25,249 nucleotides of DNA from an uncultured Clostridia bacterium (GCA_947624755.1 CANQLQ010000001.1:1-25249), one strand, 5' to 3'. Counted from the stretch's first letter, positions 1-8,815 are shown. A program made the numbers and translations. The notes: generated by a model from the sequence alone, not told the origin.

Positions 1-1
1 T

Positions 2-376
2 CCTCTCAGACAGCCTACTCTGGAATTCAGCTACAAGAATGACGAACTGGGGGATCCGTTCATAAACAGCTATTATGCTCTCGGTCTCGGTCTTGCAACT
101 CAGGAAGAGATCGACACTATTTCAAAATATGCCTTTGCGGTAAACAGCTTTATGCTGAAATTCTTCAAGGAACATAATATCGACCTTATCGACTTCAAGA
201 TAGAATTCGGAAGATTTCACGGAAAAATTCTCCTTGCGGACGAAATTTCTCCCGATACCTGCCGCTTCTGGGACAGCACCACACACGAAAAGCTTGACAA
301 GGACAGATTCCGCAGGGATATGGGCGGCGTTGAAGAAGCCTATCAGGAAATGATGAAGAGAATCCTCGGCGAATAA
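2..376 (+). CDS. purC: SAICAR synthetase, C-terminal part (5' truncated by window)
   Basis: The frame is open from base 2 and stops at 374-376, so only the last 124 residues or so are present. The enzyme joins aspartate to CAIR with ATP in purine synthesis. The visible part shows family hallmarks: YKNDELGDP near the window edge, DLIDFKIEFGR, the ATP/Mg segment LADEISPDTCRFWD, then KLDKDRFRRD and a GGVEEAY tail. These match the C-terminal half of bacterial PurC. It is followed by the other pur genes on the same strand, so it is very likely part of that operon. Its own start and any upstream riboswitch lie outside the window. Confidence 0.95.
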   Translation, partial: PLRQPTLEFSYKNDELGDPFINSYYALGLGLATQEEIDTISKYAFAVNSFMLKFFKEHNIDLIDFKIEFGRFHGKILLADEISPDTCRFWDSTTHEKLDKDRFRRDMGGVEEAYQEMMKRILGE

Positions 377-404
377 ATTTAAGGCGAACTGACAGAAAGG
401 AAGC

Positions 405-465
405 TATGCATAATAACCTGTTTATTTTCGGCTTTGTTCGGTTTTAATAAGATTTATTATGCATA
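405..465 (+). promoter_or_regulatory. Perfect 12-bp inverted repeat overlapping a possible purF start
   Basis: TATGCATAATAA (405-416) is the exact reverse complement of TTATTATGCATA (454-465). The two are separated by 37 bases that hold a smaller TTATT/AATAA pairing. In RNA this would hide both the leader ATG (406) and the upstream candidate purF ATG (459), but not the ATG at 480. No T-run follows, so it does not look like an intrinsic terminator. A role in translational control is inference. Confidence 0.5.
406..447 (+). CDS. Putative 13-codon leader ORF ahead of the purF-like gene
   Basis: A strong ribosome-binding site (AAAGGAAG, 397-404) stands directly before ATG 406. The ORF reads MHNNLFIFGFVRF and ends in two consecutive TAA stops (445-450). 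The following purF-like gene has no clear ribosome-binding site of its own, so this leader could feed ribosomes into it by coupling, or act as an attenuation peptide. Its first codons form the left arm of a 12-bp inverted repeat (405-416 with 454-465). It may instead be a chance ORF behind a displaced ribosome-binding site, because a similar GAAAGGAAGCT stretch occurs upstream of purM without a matching leader ORF. No family is recognised. Confidence 0.35.
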   Translation: MHNNLFIFGFVRF

Positions 466-479
466 TCGTGGCGATTAAA

Positions 480-1904
480 ATGGGTGGTTTTTTTGGCGCG
501 GTAAGCAAGCGCGATGTAATTGAAGATGTTTTCTTCGGAACTGACTATCATTCACATCTCGGGACCCGCAGAGGCGGTATGGCCTCATATGATGAAGAAA
601 TAGGCCTTCAAAGAGATATACACAATATTCAGAACACACCTTTCAGAACAAAGTTTGAAAAGATTTTTGAAGATATGAAAGGTAAGGCGGCGATCGGCTG
701 CATCAGCGACTATGATCCCCAGCCGCTTCTTATCCGTTCAAGTCTTGGTGCGTATGCGATTTGCGTAATCGGTATTATCAATAATTCAGAAACTCTTATT
801 GACCAATACCTTCATTTCAGCGGAGGTCATTTCGGTGCAATGACAGGCGGTGCAGTCAATTCAACAGAACTTGTTGCCGCTCTCATTAACCAAAAAAGCA
901 CCTTCGTTGAAGGCATTATATTTGCACAAAAAGAAATTGAAGGCACAGCCTCTATTTTAATTCTCAAAGATGACGGCGCTATTATTGCCGCAAGAGACAG
1001 GCTTGGCAGACTTCCGATAATTGTCGGCAAAGATGAAGACGGCTACTGCGTTTCATTTGAATCTTTTGCGTATGACAAGCTCGGCTATGAAAAAGAAAAA
1101 GAACTCGGCCCCGGAGAAATTGTTGAAATCACCGCTGATGAGATGAAGGTTCTTGCAAAGCCGGGCAAAAAGATGAGAATTTGCTCTTTCTTGTGGAGCT
1201 ATTACGGTTATTCAACTTCAACCTATGAAGGGGTAAATGTTGAAATTATGCGTTACCGCAACGGTAGAATTATGGCTCAAAACGATGCAAAAAACGGACT
1301 TCTTGAAGGTATAGACTATGTTGGCGGAGTTCCCGATTCCGGCACGCCGCACGCAATCGGCTATGCAAACGAAAGCGGGATCCCGTTCGCAAGAGCATTC
1401 ATAAAATATACTCCGACGTGGTCAAGAAGCTTTATGCCGACAAGGCAGAACGAAAGAAATAAAGTTGCAAAAATGAAGCAGATTCCGGTTCACGAGCTTA
1501 TAAAAGACAAGAATTTGCTTTTTGTTGACGACTCTATAGTAAGAGGCACACAGCTTAAAGAAACCGTTGAGTTCCTTTACGCAAATGGTGCAAAATCCGT
1601 TCATATGCGTTCGGCTTGTCCTCCTATTATGTACGGCTGTAAATATCTCAATTTCTCAAGAGCCAACAGCGAAATGGAGCTTATTGCAAGAAGAGTTATG
1701 TATGACCTCGAAGGTGAAGACGCAGTGAAATATATTGACGAATATTGCGACCCGTCAACCGAAAGAGGTAAAAAGCTGCGTCAGACAATATGTGAACGGT
1801 TCAACTTTGCCTCTCTTGAATTTCAGACTCTTCAGGGCATAATTGAATCTATCGGCATTGATGAAGACTGCCTTTGCACATATTGCTGGAACGGAAAAGA
1901 GTAA
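480..1904 (+). CDS. purF: PurF-like amidophosphoribosyltransferase with a degenerate glutaminase domain
   Basis: PurF makes phosphoribosylamine from PRPP, the first step of purine synthesis. The C-terminal PRTase half is well kept: VPDSGTPHAIGYA, the PRPP loop VDDSIVRGT (about residues 349-357 from ATG 480), and the C-terminal LCTYCW. Cysteines of RICSF, YGCKY and CTYC match the places that bind the [4Fe-4S] cluster in Bacillus-type PurF. The N-terminal Ntn-type glutaminase half is degenerate. The protein begins MGGFFGAV where the family has MCGIFG, so Gly replaces the Cys nucleophile. The Arg of the GHVRYS motif is Ser76, and the Asn-Gly oxyanion pair of HNGN reads Ile-Asn. ATG 480 is chosen because it puts MGGFFG at the N terminus. 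ATG 459 in the same frame is possible, but it lies in a hairpin arm. The gene sits between purC and purM in the operon. It probably acts as an ammonia-using or partner-fed PurF. A different PRTase role is the alternative. Confidence 0.85.
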   Translation: MGGFFGAVSKRDVIEDVFFGTDYHSHLGTRRGGMASYDEEIGLQRDIHNIQNTPFRTKFEKIFEDMKGKAAIGCISDYDPQPLLIRSSLGAYAICVIGIINNSETLIDQYLHFSGGHFGAMTGGAVNSTELVAALINQKSTFVEGIIFAQKEIEGTASILILKDDGAIIAARDRLGRLPIIVGKDEDGYCVSFESFAYDKLGYEKEKELGPGEIVEITADEMKVLAKPGKKMRICSFLWSYYGYSTSTYEGVNVEIMRYRNGRIMAQNDAKNGLLEGIDYVGGVPDSGTPHAIGYANESGIPFARAFIKYTPTWSRSFMPTRQNERNKVAKMKQIPVHELIKDKNLLFVDDSIVRGTQLKETVEFLYANGAKSVHMRSACPPIMYGCKYLNFSRANSEMELIARRVMYDLEGEDAVKYIDEYCDPSTERGKKLRQTICERFNFASLEFQTLQGIIESIGIDEDCLCTYCWNGKE

Positions 1905-1917
1905 TCTATAAAAACAT

Positions 1918-1978
1918 ACACAGTGCAAAAACATTGAAGGTTTATAAGATAAATCTGTTGTCAAGCTTTGCACGGTGT
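1918..1978 (+). promoter_or_regulatory. Stem-loop between the purF-like gene and purM
   Basis: ACACAGTGCAAA (1918-1929) pairs with TTTGCACGGTGT (1967-1978), giving a 12-bp stem with one mismatch and a 37-base loop. No T-run follows, so it is more likely an mRNA processing or stability element than a terminator. It lies in the 159-base gap between the two genes. Function is unknown. Confidence 0.35.
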
Positions 1979-2063
1979 AATATTAAAATGATATGCATTT
2001 TAAAAATATAATGAAAGGAAGCTTCCGAGGAAAGCTGAATTACCTTTGAAGCAACACTGTAAA

Positions 2064-3104
2064 ATGACAAAGTCAAAATCAGACAGCTATGCAGCAGCCG
2101 GTGTAGACATTACTGCCGGTTACAAAGCGGTTGAGCTTATGAAAGCTCACATTGCAAGAACAATGACAAGCGGCGTATGTTCGGATATCGGTGGCTTTGG
2201 CGGCCTTTTTGAACTTGATATGACAGGAATTTCAAAGCCTGTTCTTGTAAGCGGAACCGACGGCGTCGGCACAAAGCTCAAGCTTGCCTTTATTATGGAC
2301 AAGCACGATACAGTCGGTATTGACTGCGTTGCGATGTGCGTGAACGACATTATCTGCTGCGGAGCAAAGCCTCTTTTTTTCCTTGACTATATTGCCTGCG
2401 GAAAAAATGTTCCCGAAAGAATCGCCGAAATAGTTTCAGGCGTTGCAGAAGGCTGCGTTCAGTCGGGCGCGGCTCTTATCGGCGGTGAAACAGCAGAAAT
2501 GCCGGGCTTTTATCCCATAGATGAATATGACCTTGCAGGTTTTTCTGTCGGTGTTGTTGACAAAGCAAAAATTGTTGACAACAAAGAAATGAAGCCGGGC
2601 GATGTTATTATTGCACTTGCTTCAAGCGGCGTTCATTCAAACGGATTTTCACTTGTAAGAAAAGTTTTTGACGTTGAAAACGCAGACATTAAAACTCCGC
2701 TCGAAGAGCTTGGAGGCAAAAGTATTGGCGAAACCCTTCTCACCCCGACAAAGATTTATGTAAAACCGATGCTCGCTCTCTTTGAAGCGGTAAAGGTAAA
2801 GGGAGTATCTCACATCACGGGCGGCGGATTCTATGAAAATATCCCGAGAAGTATTCCGAACGGTCTCGGTGCAAAAATCGAAAAGAGCGCGGTTAAGGTT
2901 CTTCCGATTTTTGACCTTATTGCAAAAAAAGGCAATATTCCCGAAAGAGATATGTTCAATACCTTTAATATGGGTGTCGGTATGAGCGTTGTTGTTTCAA
3001 AGGCGGACGCAGAAAAGGCGATTGAAGTTCTCAAAGCAAACGGTGAGGACGCATATATTATCGGCGAAATTGTTGAATCAGACGAAAGAATTGTAATTTA
3101 TTGA
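2064..3104 (+). CDS. purM: Phosphoribosylformylglycinamidine cyclo-ligase (AIR synthetase)
   Basis: The protein closes FGAM to AIR using ATP. It is about 346 residues, the normal PurM length. It starts with the typical SYAAAGVDITAGYKAVELMK, followed by SDIGGFGG, the signature GTDGVGTKLK (about residues 64-73), DCVAMCVNDI, GGETAEMPGFY and a GGGFYENIPR segment in the second half. ATG 2064 is chosen because homologues begin only a few residues before the SYAAAGVD motif. A TTG at 2046 in the same frame would add six residues, and neither start has a well-placed ribosome-binding site. A GGAAGCTTCC palindrome (2018-2027) and GAGG lie upstream. It is followed by purN 10 bases later. Confidence 0.95.
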   Translation: MTKSKSDSYAAAGVDITAGYKAVELMKAHIARTMTSGVCSDIGGFGGLFELDMTGISKPVLVSGTDGVGTKLKLAFIMDKHDTVGIDCVAMCVNDIICCGAKPLFFLDYIACGKNVPERIAEIVSGVAEGCVQSGAALIGGETAEMPGFYPIDEYDLAGFSVGVVDKAKIVDNKEMKPGDVIIALASSGVHSNGFSLVRKVFDVENADIKTPLEELGGKSIGETLLTPTKIYVKPMLALFEAVKVKGVSHITGGGFYENIPRSIPNGLGAKIEKSAVKVLPIFDLIAKKGNIPERDMFNTFNMGVGMSVVVSKADAEKAIEVLKANGEDAYIIGEIVESDERIVIY

Positions 3105-3114
3105 GGTAATTACA

Positions 3115-3726
3115 ATGAATAATAAAACTAAAATTGCCGTCCTTGTTTCGGGCGGCGGAACAAACCTACAGGCAATTCTTGACGCTTGTGACAGCGGAAT
3201 AATAACTCACGGTGAAGTTAAGTGCGTAATTTCAAGCAAGGCAGGAGCTTATGCGCTTGAAAGGGCAAAAAACCACGGAATAAAAGGATATGTTGTTTCA
3301 AAAAAAGAACTCGGCGGTCAAGAAGCGTTTGAAAAGAAAATAACAGACATTCTTCGGGAACATGAAATTGAACTTATTGTTCTTGCAGGTTTTATGTCAA
3401 TACTTTCTGAAAATTTCACAAAAAAATATGAAGAAAGAATACTCAATGTTCACCCGTCGCTTATTCCGTCATTTTGCGGAAAAGGCTATTACGGACTTCG
3501 TGTTCACGAAGCGGCTCTTTCCTATGGCGTAAAAGTAACGGGAGCAACGGTACATTTTGTAAACGAAATACCCGACGGGGGAAGAATTATTCTTCAAAAG
3601 GCTGTTTATATCCAAGACGGCGACACACCCGAAGTTCTTCAAAAAAGGGTTATGGAGCAGGCGGAATGGAAAATTTTACCGCAGGCTGTGGAAATTGTCT
3701 CAAAAGAAATTTGCAAAAACAAATAA
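3115..3726 (+). CDS. purN: Phosphoribosylglycinamide formyltransferase (folate-dependent GAR transformylase)
   Basis: The enzyme transfers the formyl group of 10-formyl-THF to GAR. It is 203 residues, normal for PurN. The phosphate-binding SGGGTN (12-17), the catalytic Asn111 and His113 in NVHPSLIPSF, GATVHFV (143-149) and Asp154 in the DGGRI turn are all present. The family turn is usually D-x-GP, and here Arg follows the glycines, a mild variation. The start follows a GAGG ribosome-binding site inside the purM stop region, 10 bases after purM, so the two are probably co-translated. Confidence 0.95.
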   Translation: MNNKTKIAVLVSGGGTNLQAILDACDSGIITHGEVKCVISSKAGAYALERAKNHGIKGYVVSKKELGGQEAFEKKITDILREHEIELIVLAGFMSILSENFTKKYEERILNVHPSLIPSFCGKGYYGLRVHEAALSYGVKVTGATVHFVNEIPDGGRIILQKAVYIQDGDTPEVLQKRVMEQAEWKILPQAVEIVSKEICKNK

Positions 3727-3798
3727 ATGAAAGGGAACGAAACGGACACACTTTAGGCAATTGCTTTGAATAGTTGTGTCCTTTTCGCATAAATTGCT

Positions 3799-5070
3799 AT
3801 GAAAATTATGGTAGTAGGTGGCGGCGGCCGCGAACACGCAATCATTAAAAAGCTCAGGGAAAATCGGGAAATTGAAGAAATTTATGCCCTGCCCGGCAAC
3901 GGCGGAATGAAAGACGACGCAGTCCTTGTCGATATCGGCGCAAAGGACATTGACGGCATTGTAAATTTTGCAAAAGAAAATAAGATTGATTTTGCCGTTG
4001 TTGCTCCCGACGACCCCTTGGTTCTCGGCTGTGTTGACGCTCTTAATGAAATCGGTATTCCCTGTTTCGGACCGAAAGCAAACGCAGCGATTATTGAAGG
4101 CAGCAAGGTTTTTTCAAAGAATCTTATGAAAAAATACGGTATTCCGACAGCCCGGTATGAGGTTTTTGATGATATGGAAAAAGCTCTTTCCTATCTTGAA
4201 ACCGCTCCTGTTCCGACCGTAGTCAAGGCTGACGGTCTTGCACTGGGCAAGGGCGTTATAATCGCGGCGACAAGAGATGAAGCCAAAGCTGCGGTTCGCT
4301 CAATGATGGAAAACAAAATTTTTGGTGAAAGCGGCAGCAGAGTTGTTATTGAAGAATTTCTTGAAGGGCCGGAAGTTTCTGTCCTTTCTTTCACCGACGG
4401 AAATGTGCTTGTTCCTATGGTTTCCTCAATGGATCATAAACGTGCTTTTGACAATGACGAAGGGCTTAATACCGGCGGCATGGGAACAGTTGCTCCGAAC
4501 CCATATTATACAAAAGAAGTCTCCGATGAATGTATGGAAAAAATATTTATTCCGACAATCGAGGCTATGAAAAAAGAGGGCAGAGAGTTTCGCGGCTGTC
4601 TTTATTTCGGACTTATGATAACCAGGGACGGACCGAAAGTCATTGAATATAACTGCCGTTTCGGCGACCCTGAAACACAGGTTGTTCTTCCCCTTCTTGA
4701 AAGTGATCTTTTCACGATTATGAAGGCTGTTTCCGAGGGTAGACTCAACGAAACCGAGGTTAAATTCAGTAATAAAGCGGCTTGCTGCGTTATTGTCGCT
4801 TCAAAGGGATATCCCGTAAAATATGAAAGCGGATTTGAAATTGAACTTCCCGAAACAGATGAAAACAGCGACATCTTTGTTGCGGGCGCAAAAATAAAAG
4901 ACGGAAAAACAGTAAGCGCAGGCGGCAGAGTCCTCGGAGTGACCGCAACGGCGAAAGACCTCAAAACAGCAATAAATGACGCATACAAACTTACGGAAAA
5001 AGTAAAATTTGAAAACGGATTTTACAGAAAAGATATAGGCAAAAAAGCGCTCAAAGCGTTGGAGGGATAA
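3799..5070 (+). CDS. purD: Phosphoribosylamine-glycine ligase (GAR synthetase)
   Basis: The ATP-grasp enzyme joins glycine to phosphoribosylamine, the product of PurF. Length is 423 residues, as usual. The N-terminal VVGGGGREHA, PGNGG, KADGLALGKGV in the ATP-grasp core, the GGMGTVAPNP segment and the metal-binding NCRFGDPETQ are all seen. No clear ribosome-binding site precedes ATG 3799. A second ATG lies three codons in. The 72-base gap after purN holds a weak GGACACA/TGTGTCC hairpin (about 3752-3781). The position where some relatives carry purH is empty here. PurD overlaps no neighbour, and purL starts five bases after its stop. Confidence 0.95.
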   Translation: MKIMVVGGGGREHAIIKKLRENREIEEIYALPGNGGMKDDAVLVDIGAKDIDGIVNFAKENKIDFAVVAPDDPLVLGCVDALNEIGIPCFGPKANAAIIEGSKVFSKNLMKKYGIPTARYEVFDDMEKALSYLETAPVPTVVKADGLALGKGVIIAATRDEAKAAVRSMMENKIFGESGSRVVIEEFLEGPEVSVLSFTDGNVLVPMVSSMDHKRAFDNDEGLNTGGMGTVAPNPYYTKEVSDECMEKIFIPTIEAMKKEGREFRGCLYFGLMITRDGPKVIEYNCRFGDPETQVVLPLLESDLFTIMKAVSEGRLNETEVKFSNKAACCVIVASKGYPVKYESGFEIELPETDENSDIFVAGAKIKDGKTVSAGGRVLGVTATAKDLKTAINDAYKLTEKVKFENGFYRKDIGKKALKALEG

Positions 5071-5075
5071 AGAGT

Positions 5076-8000
5076 ATGGTATACAGAGTATTTGTTGAAA
5101 AGAAAAAGGAACTCGCTAACGAGGCAAAAGTTCTTTTAGGCGACGTGAAAAGCTTCCTCGGAATTGATGCTCTCAAAGACGTAAGAATCATAAACCGTTA
5201 TGATGTTGAAAACATTGAAAAAGATCTTTTTGATTACTGCAAAGAAACTGTATTTTCCGAGCCTCAGCTTGATATAGTAACCGACGAAATTGAAACGCAG
5301 GGTGCGTCGGCCTTTGTTGTTGAATATCTTCCCGGCCAGTTCGACCAGCGCGCGGATTCGGCCGCACAATGTATCCAGATTATATCACAGAAGGATCGCC
5401 CTACAGTAAGATCGGGTAAGGTTTACCTTCTTTACGGGGAGCTTACAGAAGCTGAAATTGCAAAAATTAAAAAGTATGTAATTAACCCCGTTGAGGCCTG
5501 TGAAGTTTCAATGCAAAAATATGATACTCTCAAAAGCGAAATGGAAATTCCGACAGAGGTTGAGGTACTTGACGGTTTCCTTGAACTTGATGATAACGGT
5601 CTTGCCGACTTTGTTTCAAAATATGCTCTTGCCATGGATAAAGACGATATTAAGTTCTGCCGGGACTATTTTAAAACTGAGGGTCGTGACCCGACAATTA
5701 CTGAAATTCGTATGATAGACACATATTGGTCGGACCATTGCCGTCATACTACCTTCCTTACAACAATTGATAACGTGACCTTTGAAGACGAGCTTCTTGA
5801 AAAGACTTATGAAGATTATGTAAATACCCGCAAGTCGCTCGGAAGAACAAAGCCGCAGAACCTTATGGATATTGCAACGCTTGCCGTAAAATATCTCAAA
5901 AAAGAAGGCAAGCTTGAAAAACTTGACGAATCGGAAGAAATCAATGCGTGTACCGTTAAAATCAACGTAGAGGTTGACGGCGTAAGCGAACCGTGGCTTC
6001 TTCTTTTCAAAAACGAAACCCATAATCATCCAACCGAAATTGAACCGTTCGGCGGAGCTGCAACCTGCATTGGCGGTGCAATTCGCGACCCGCTTTCGGG
6101 ACGCAGCTATGTTTACGGCGCAATGCGTGTGACGGGTGCTGCAAATCCGTTAAAGAGCCTTGATGAAACTCTTAAAGGCAAGCTTCCTCAAAGAAAAATC
6201 GTCACAACTGCCGCCGCAGGTTACTCATCATACGGTAACCAAATCGGTCTTGCAACAGGTCAGGTCGATGAAATCTTCCACGATGGATATGCTGCAAAAA
6301 GAATGGAAATCGGTGCGGTTATTGCCGCGGCTCCCGCTGAAAATGTTCGCCGTGAACGTCCAGAGGACGGAGACGTTGTAATTCTTCTCGGCGGAAGAAC
6401 AGGCCGTGACGGCTGCGGCGGCGCAACAGGTTCTTCAAAATCGCACAATCTTCAGTCGCTTGAAAGCTGCGGTGCGGAAGTCCAAAAGGGTAATGCTCCC
6501 GAAGAAAGAAAGCTTCAGCGTCTTTTCAGAAACGGTGAAGCAACTCGTATGATCAAACGCTGTAATGACTTCGGCGCAGGCGGCGTTTCGGTCGCTATCG
6601 GTGAACTTGCCGACGGTCTTGAAATTGACTTAAACGCAGTACCTAAGAAATATGAAGGTCTTGACGGTACAGAGCTTGCAATTTCCGAATCACAGGAAAG
6701 AATGGCAGTTGTTGTTGAAAAAGAAAATGTTGACGCTTTTCTTGCTTTGGCAAACAGCGAAAACCTTGAAGCTACTGTTGTTGCCGTTGTGAAGGCTGAA
6801 CCTCGTCTTGTAATGAACTGGAACGGCAAAAAGATAGTTGACATTTCAAGAAAGTTCCTTAACTCAAACGGTGCGGAAAAACATATTGATATTACTGTTG
6901 CCGCTCCCAAGTGTTATAAGAAAGACACAGACGGTGGTTTTGCAGAAAAATATGCCGAGCTTGCGGGCGATCTCAATGTCTGCTCAAAGCGCGGACTTTC
7001 CGAACGCTTTGACTCAACAATCGGCGCAGGTACGGTTCTTATGCCGTTCGGCGGTAAGAATCAGCTTACGCCAAGCCAGGCAATGGTTCAGAAAATTTCT
7101 ACGGAAAAGAAGCATACCGATGACTGCTCATACATGGCATGGGGTTATAATCCGTTTATTACCGAAAAATCTCCGTACCACGGCGCATACCTTGCAGTTG
7201 TTGAATCTGTTTCAAAAATTATTGCAAGCGGTGCAAAATTTGAAGATGTATATCTTACTTTCCAGGAATATTTTGAACGTCCGGGCAAAGACGGAAAACG
7301 CTGGGGCAAACCTCTTGCGGCTCTTTTAGGTGCGTTTGAAGCTCAAAAAGAGCTTGGTATCGGCGCAATCGGAGGCAAGGACTCAATGAGCGGTACATTT
7401 GAAAAGCTTGATGTTCCGCCGACACTTGTTTCGTTTGCGGTCACAACAGGCAAGGCCGATGAAGTAGTTTCACCCGAGTTTAAGGGCGCAAACCATAAAG
7501 TTGTAATGCTTTCACCTAAATATAACGAAAATCATCTTCCCGACACAAACAGCCTTATCGAAACCTTTAATAAAGTAACGGCTCTTATGCGGGGCGGAAA
7601 GGTTTATGCGGCTTTTACACCGACATATGGCGGCGCTGCGGAAGCAATTATGAAAATGGCATTCGGTAACGGCATTGGCTTTAAGTTTAATGACCCGCTT
7701 ACAAACGATGATATTTTCGGCTATAATTACGGTTCATTTATTCTTGAAGTCAGTGACGAGGTTGACTGCGGCAAGCTTCTCGGCACAACAACCGAAGAGC
7801 AGATAATTTCTTACAAAGGTGAAGTTCTTGAAATAAAAAAGCTTCTTTCAATTTACGAAAACAAGCTTGAAAGCGTATATTCGTGCAACATTGAACAAAA
7901 TCCGGGCAAAATTGAAAACTTTAATTTTGAAGCAAAAACAAGAACTGCGCCGGCAATCAAGAGCGCAAAACCGAAAGTTCTTATTCCGGTATTCCCCGGC

Positions 8001-8765
8001 ACGAACTGCGAATATGACAGCGCAAAAGCTGTTGAAAGGGCAGGCGGCGAGGCGGAAATTATTGTTATAAATAACCTTACTTCAAGCGGTATTGCTCACT
8101 CAACCGATTATTTTGCAAGGAGCGTTAAAAATGCGCAGATGATATTCATTCCGGGTGGTTTCTCCGGCGGTGACGAGCCTGACGGTTCGGGCAAGTTTAT
8201 CACAGCATTTTTCAGAAATGCCGCCGTAAAAGAAGAAGTAACAAAGCTTCTTGAAGAGCGTGACGGTCTTATGTGCGGTATCTGTAACGGTTTTCAGGCT
8301 CTTATCAAGCTCGGACTTGTACCTTACGGAAAAATTATTGACACCGATGAAAACTGCCCGACACTTACTTTCAACACAATCGGCAGACACCAGTCAAAAA
8401 TAGTACGCACAAGAATTGCTTCAAACAAATCTCCTTGGCTTGCTTCTGCCGAAGTCGGAGAGGTATATAATGTGCCTATTTCACACGGTGAGGGTCGTTT
8501 CCTTGCAAGCGAAGAACTTATAAGAAAGCTTGCTCAAAACGGACAAATAGCAACTCAGTATGCCGACCTTGACGGTAACGCTACGGGTGATATCCGCTTC
8601 AATCCGAACAATTCTGCTTTTGCGATTGAAGGTATAACTTCGCCTGACGGCAGAGTTTTTGGTAAAATGGGACACAGCGAACGTATTGACACAGGCCTTT
8701 ACAAAAATGTTGAAGGCAATTATGACATTGGTATGTTCAGAAACGCAGTTAAATATTTTGAATAA
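5076..8765 (+). CDS. purL: Phosphoribosylformylglycinamidine synthase, large single-chain type
   Basis: The enzyme converts FGAR plus glutamine and ATP to FGAM. At 1229 residues it is the fused form, with a PurS-like N-terminal part, a linker, two AIRS-type halves and a C-terminal class I glutaminase, rather than the separate PurS/Q/L usual in Bacillus. Seen in order: SDHCRHTTF (about 219-227), ETHNHPTEIEPFGGAATCIGG, GDVVILLGGRTGRDGCGGA, GIGAIGGKDSMSG, then the glutaminase from about residue 968 with PVFPGTNCEYD, nucleophile Cys1070 in CGICNGFQ, and His1137/Glu1139 in SHGEGRF. The glutaminase here looks intact, unlike that of the PurF-like protein in the same operon. The start follows GGAGGG (5062-5067) at ideal spacing. 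It is the last pur gene of the run. Confidence 0.97.
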   Translation: MVYRVFVEKKKELANEAKVLLGDVKSFLGIDALKDVRIINRYDVENIEKDLFDYCKETVFSEPQLDIVTDEIETQGASAFVVEYLPGQFDQRADSAAQCIQIISQKDRPTVRSGKVYLLYGELTEAEIAKIKKYVINPVEACEVSMQKYDTLKSEMEIPTEVEVLDGFLELDDNGLADFVSKYALAMDKDDIKFCRDYFKTEGRDPTITEIRMIDTYWSDHCRHTTFLTTIDNVTFEDELLEKTYEDYVNTRKSLGRTKPQNLMDIATLAVKYLKKEGKLEKLDESEEINACTVKINVEVDGVSEPWLLLFKNETHNHPTEIEPFGGAATCIGGAIRDPLSGRSYVYGAMRVTGAANPLKSLDETLKGKLPQRKIVTTAAAGYSSYGNQIGLATGQVDEIFHDGYAAKRMEIGAVIAAAPAENVRRERPEDGDVVILLGGRTGRDGCGGATGSSKSHNLQSLESCGAEVQKGNAPEERKLQRLFRNGEATRMIKRCNDFGAGGVSVAIGELADGLEIDLNAVPKKYEGLDGTELAISESQERMAVVVEKENVDAFLALANSENLEATVVAVVKAEPRLVMNWNGKKIVDISRKFLNSNGAEKHIDITVAAPKCYKKDTDGGFAEKYAELAGDLNVCSKRGLSERFDSTIGAGTVLMPFGGKNQLTPSQAMVQKISTEKKHTDDCSYMAWGYNPFITEKSPYHGAYLAVVESVSKIIASGAKFEDVYLTFQEYFERPGKDGKRWGKPLAALLGAFEAQKELGIGAIGGKDSMSGTFEKLDVPPTLVSFAVTTGKADEVVSPEFKGANHKVVMLSPKYNENHLPDTNSLIETFNKVTALMRGGKVYAAFTPTYGGAAEAIMKMAFGNGIGFKFNDPLTNDDIFGYNYGSFILEVSDEVDCGKLLGTTTEEQIISYKGEVLEIKKLLSIYENKLESVYSCNIEQNPGKIENFNFEAKTRTAPAIKSAKPKVLIPVFPGTNCEYDSAKAVERAGGEAEIIVINNLTSSGIAHSTDYFARSVKNAQMIFIPGGFSGGDEPDGSGKFITAFFRNAAVKEEVTKLLEERDGLMCGICNGFQALIKLGLVPYGKIIDTDENCPTLTFNTIGRHQSKIVRTRIASNKSPWLASAEVGEVYNVPISHGEGRFLASEELIRKLAQNGQIATQYADLDGNATGDIRFNPNNSAFAIEGITSPDGRVFGKMGHSERIDTGLYKNVEGNYDIGMFRNAVKYFE

Positions 8766-8772
8766 TAAAAAT

Positions 8773-8812
8773 GGGGCTGCCGCAAATCGACAAAACGATG
8801 AGCGACAGCCCC
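8773..8812 (-). terminator. Intrinsic terminator of nagA, possibly acting both ways
   Basis: GGGGCTGCCGC (8773-8783) pairs with GCGACAGCCCC (8802-8812), an 11-bp stem with one mismatch and further TCG/CGA pairing inside the loop. On the minus strand the hairpin is followed by a T-rich run (complement of 8761-8771), so it best serves nagA. On the plus strand the tract after it is poor in T, so termination of the purine operon there would be weaker. Confidence 0.75.
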
Positions 8813-8815
8813 AAA

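Noticed and set aside
4602..4988. 128-codon minus-strand frame inside purD
   Set aside because: It is a shadow of purD: low-complexity Ser/Phe-rich translation, no ribosome-binding site, and purD is intact.
6838..7329. 163-codon plus-strand frame inside purL
   Set aside because: It is an out-of-frame shadow rich in Arg, Ser and Gln, while purL is complete across it with family motifs on both sides.
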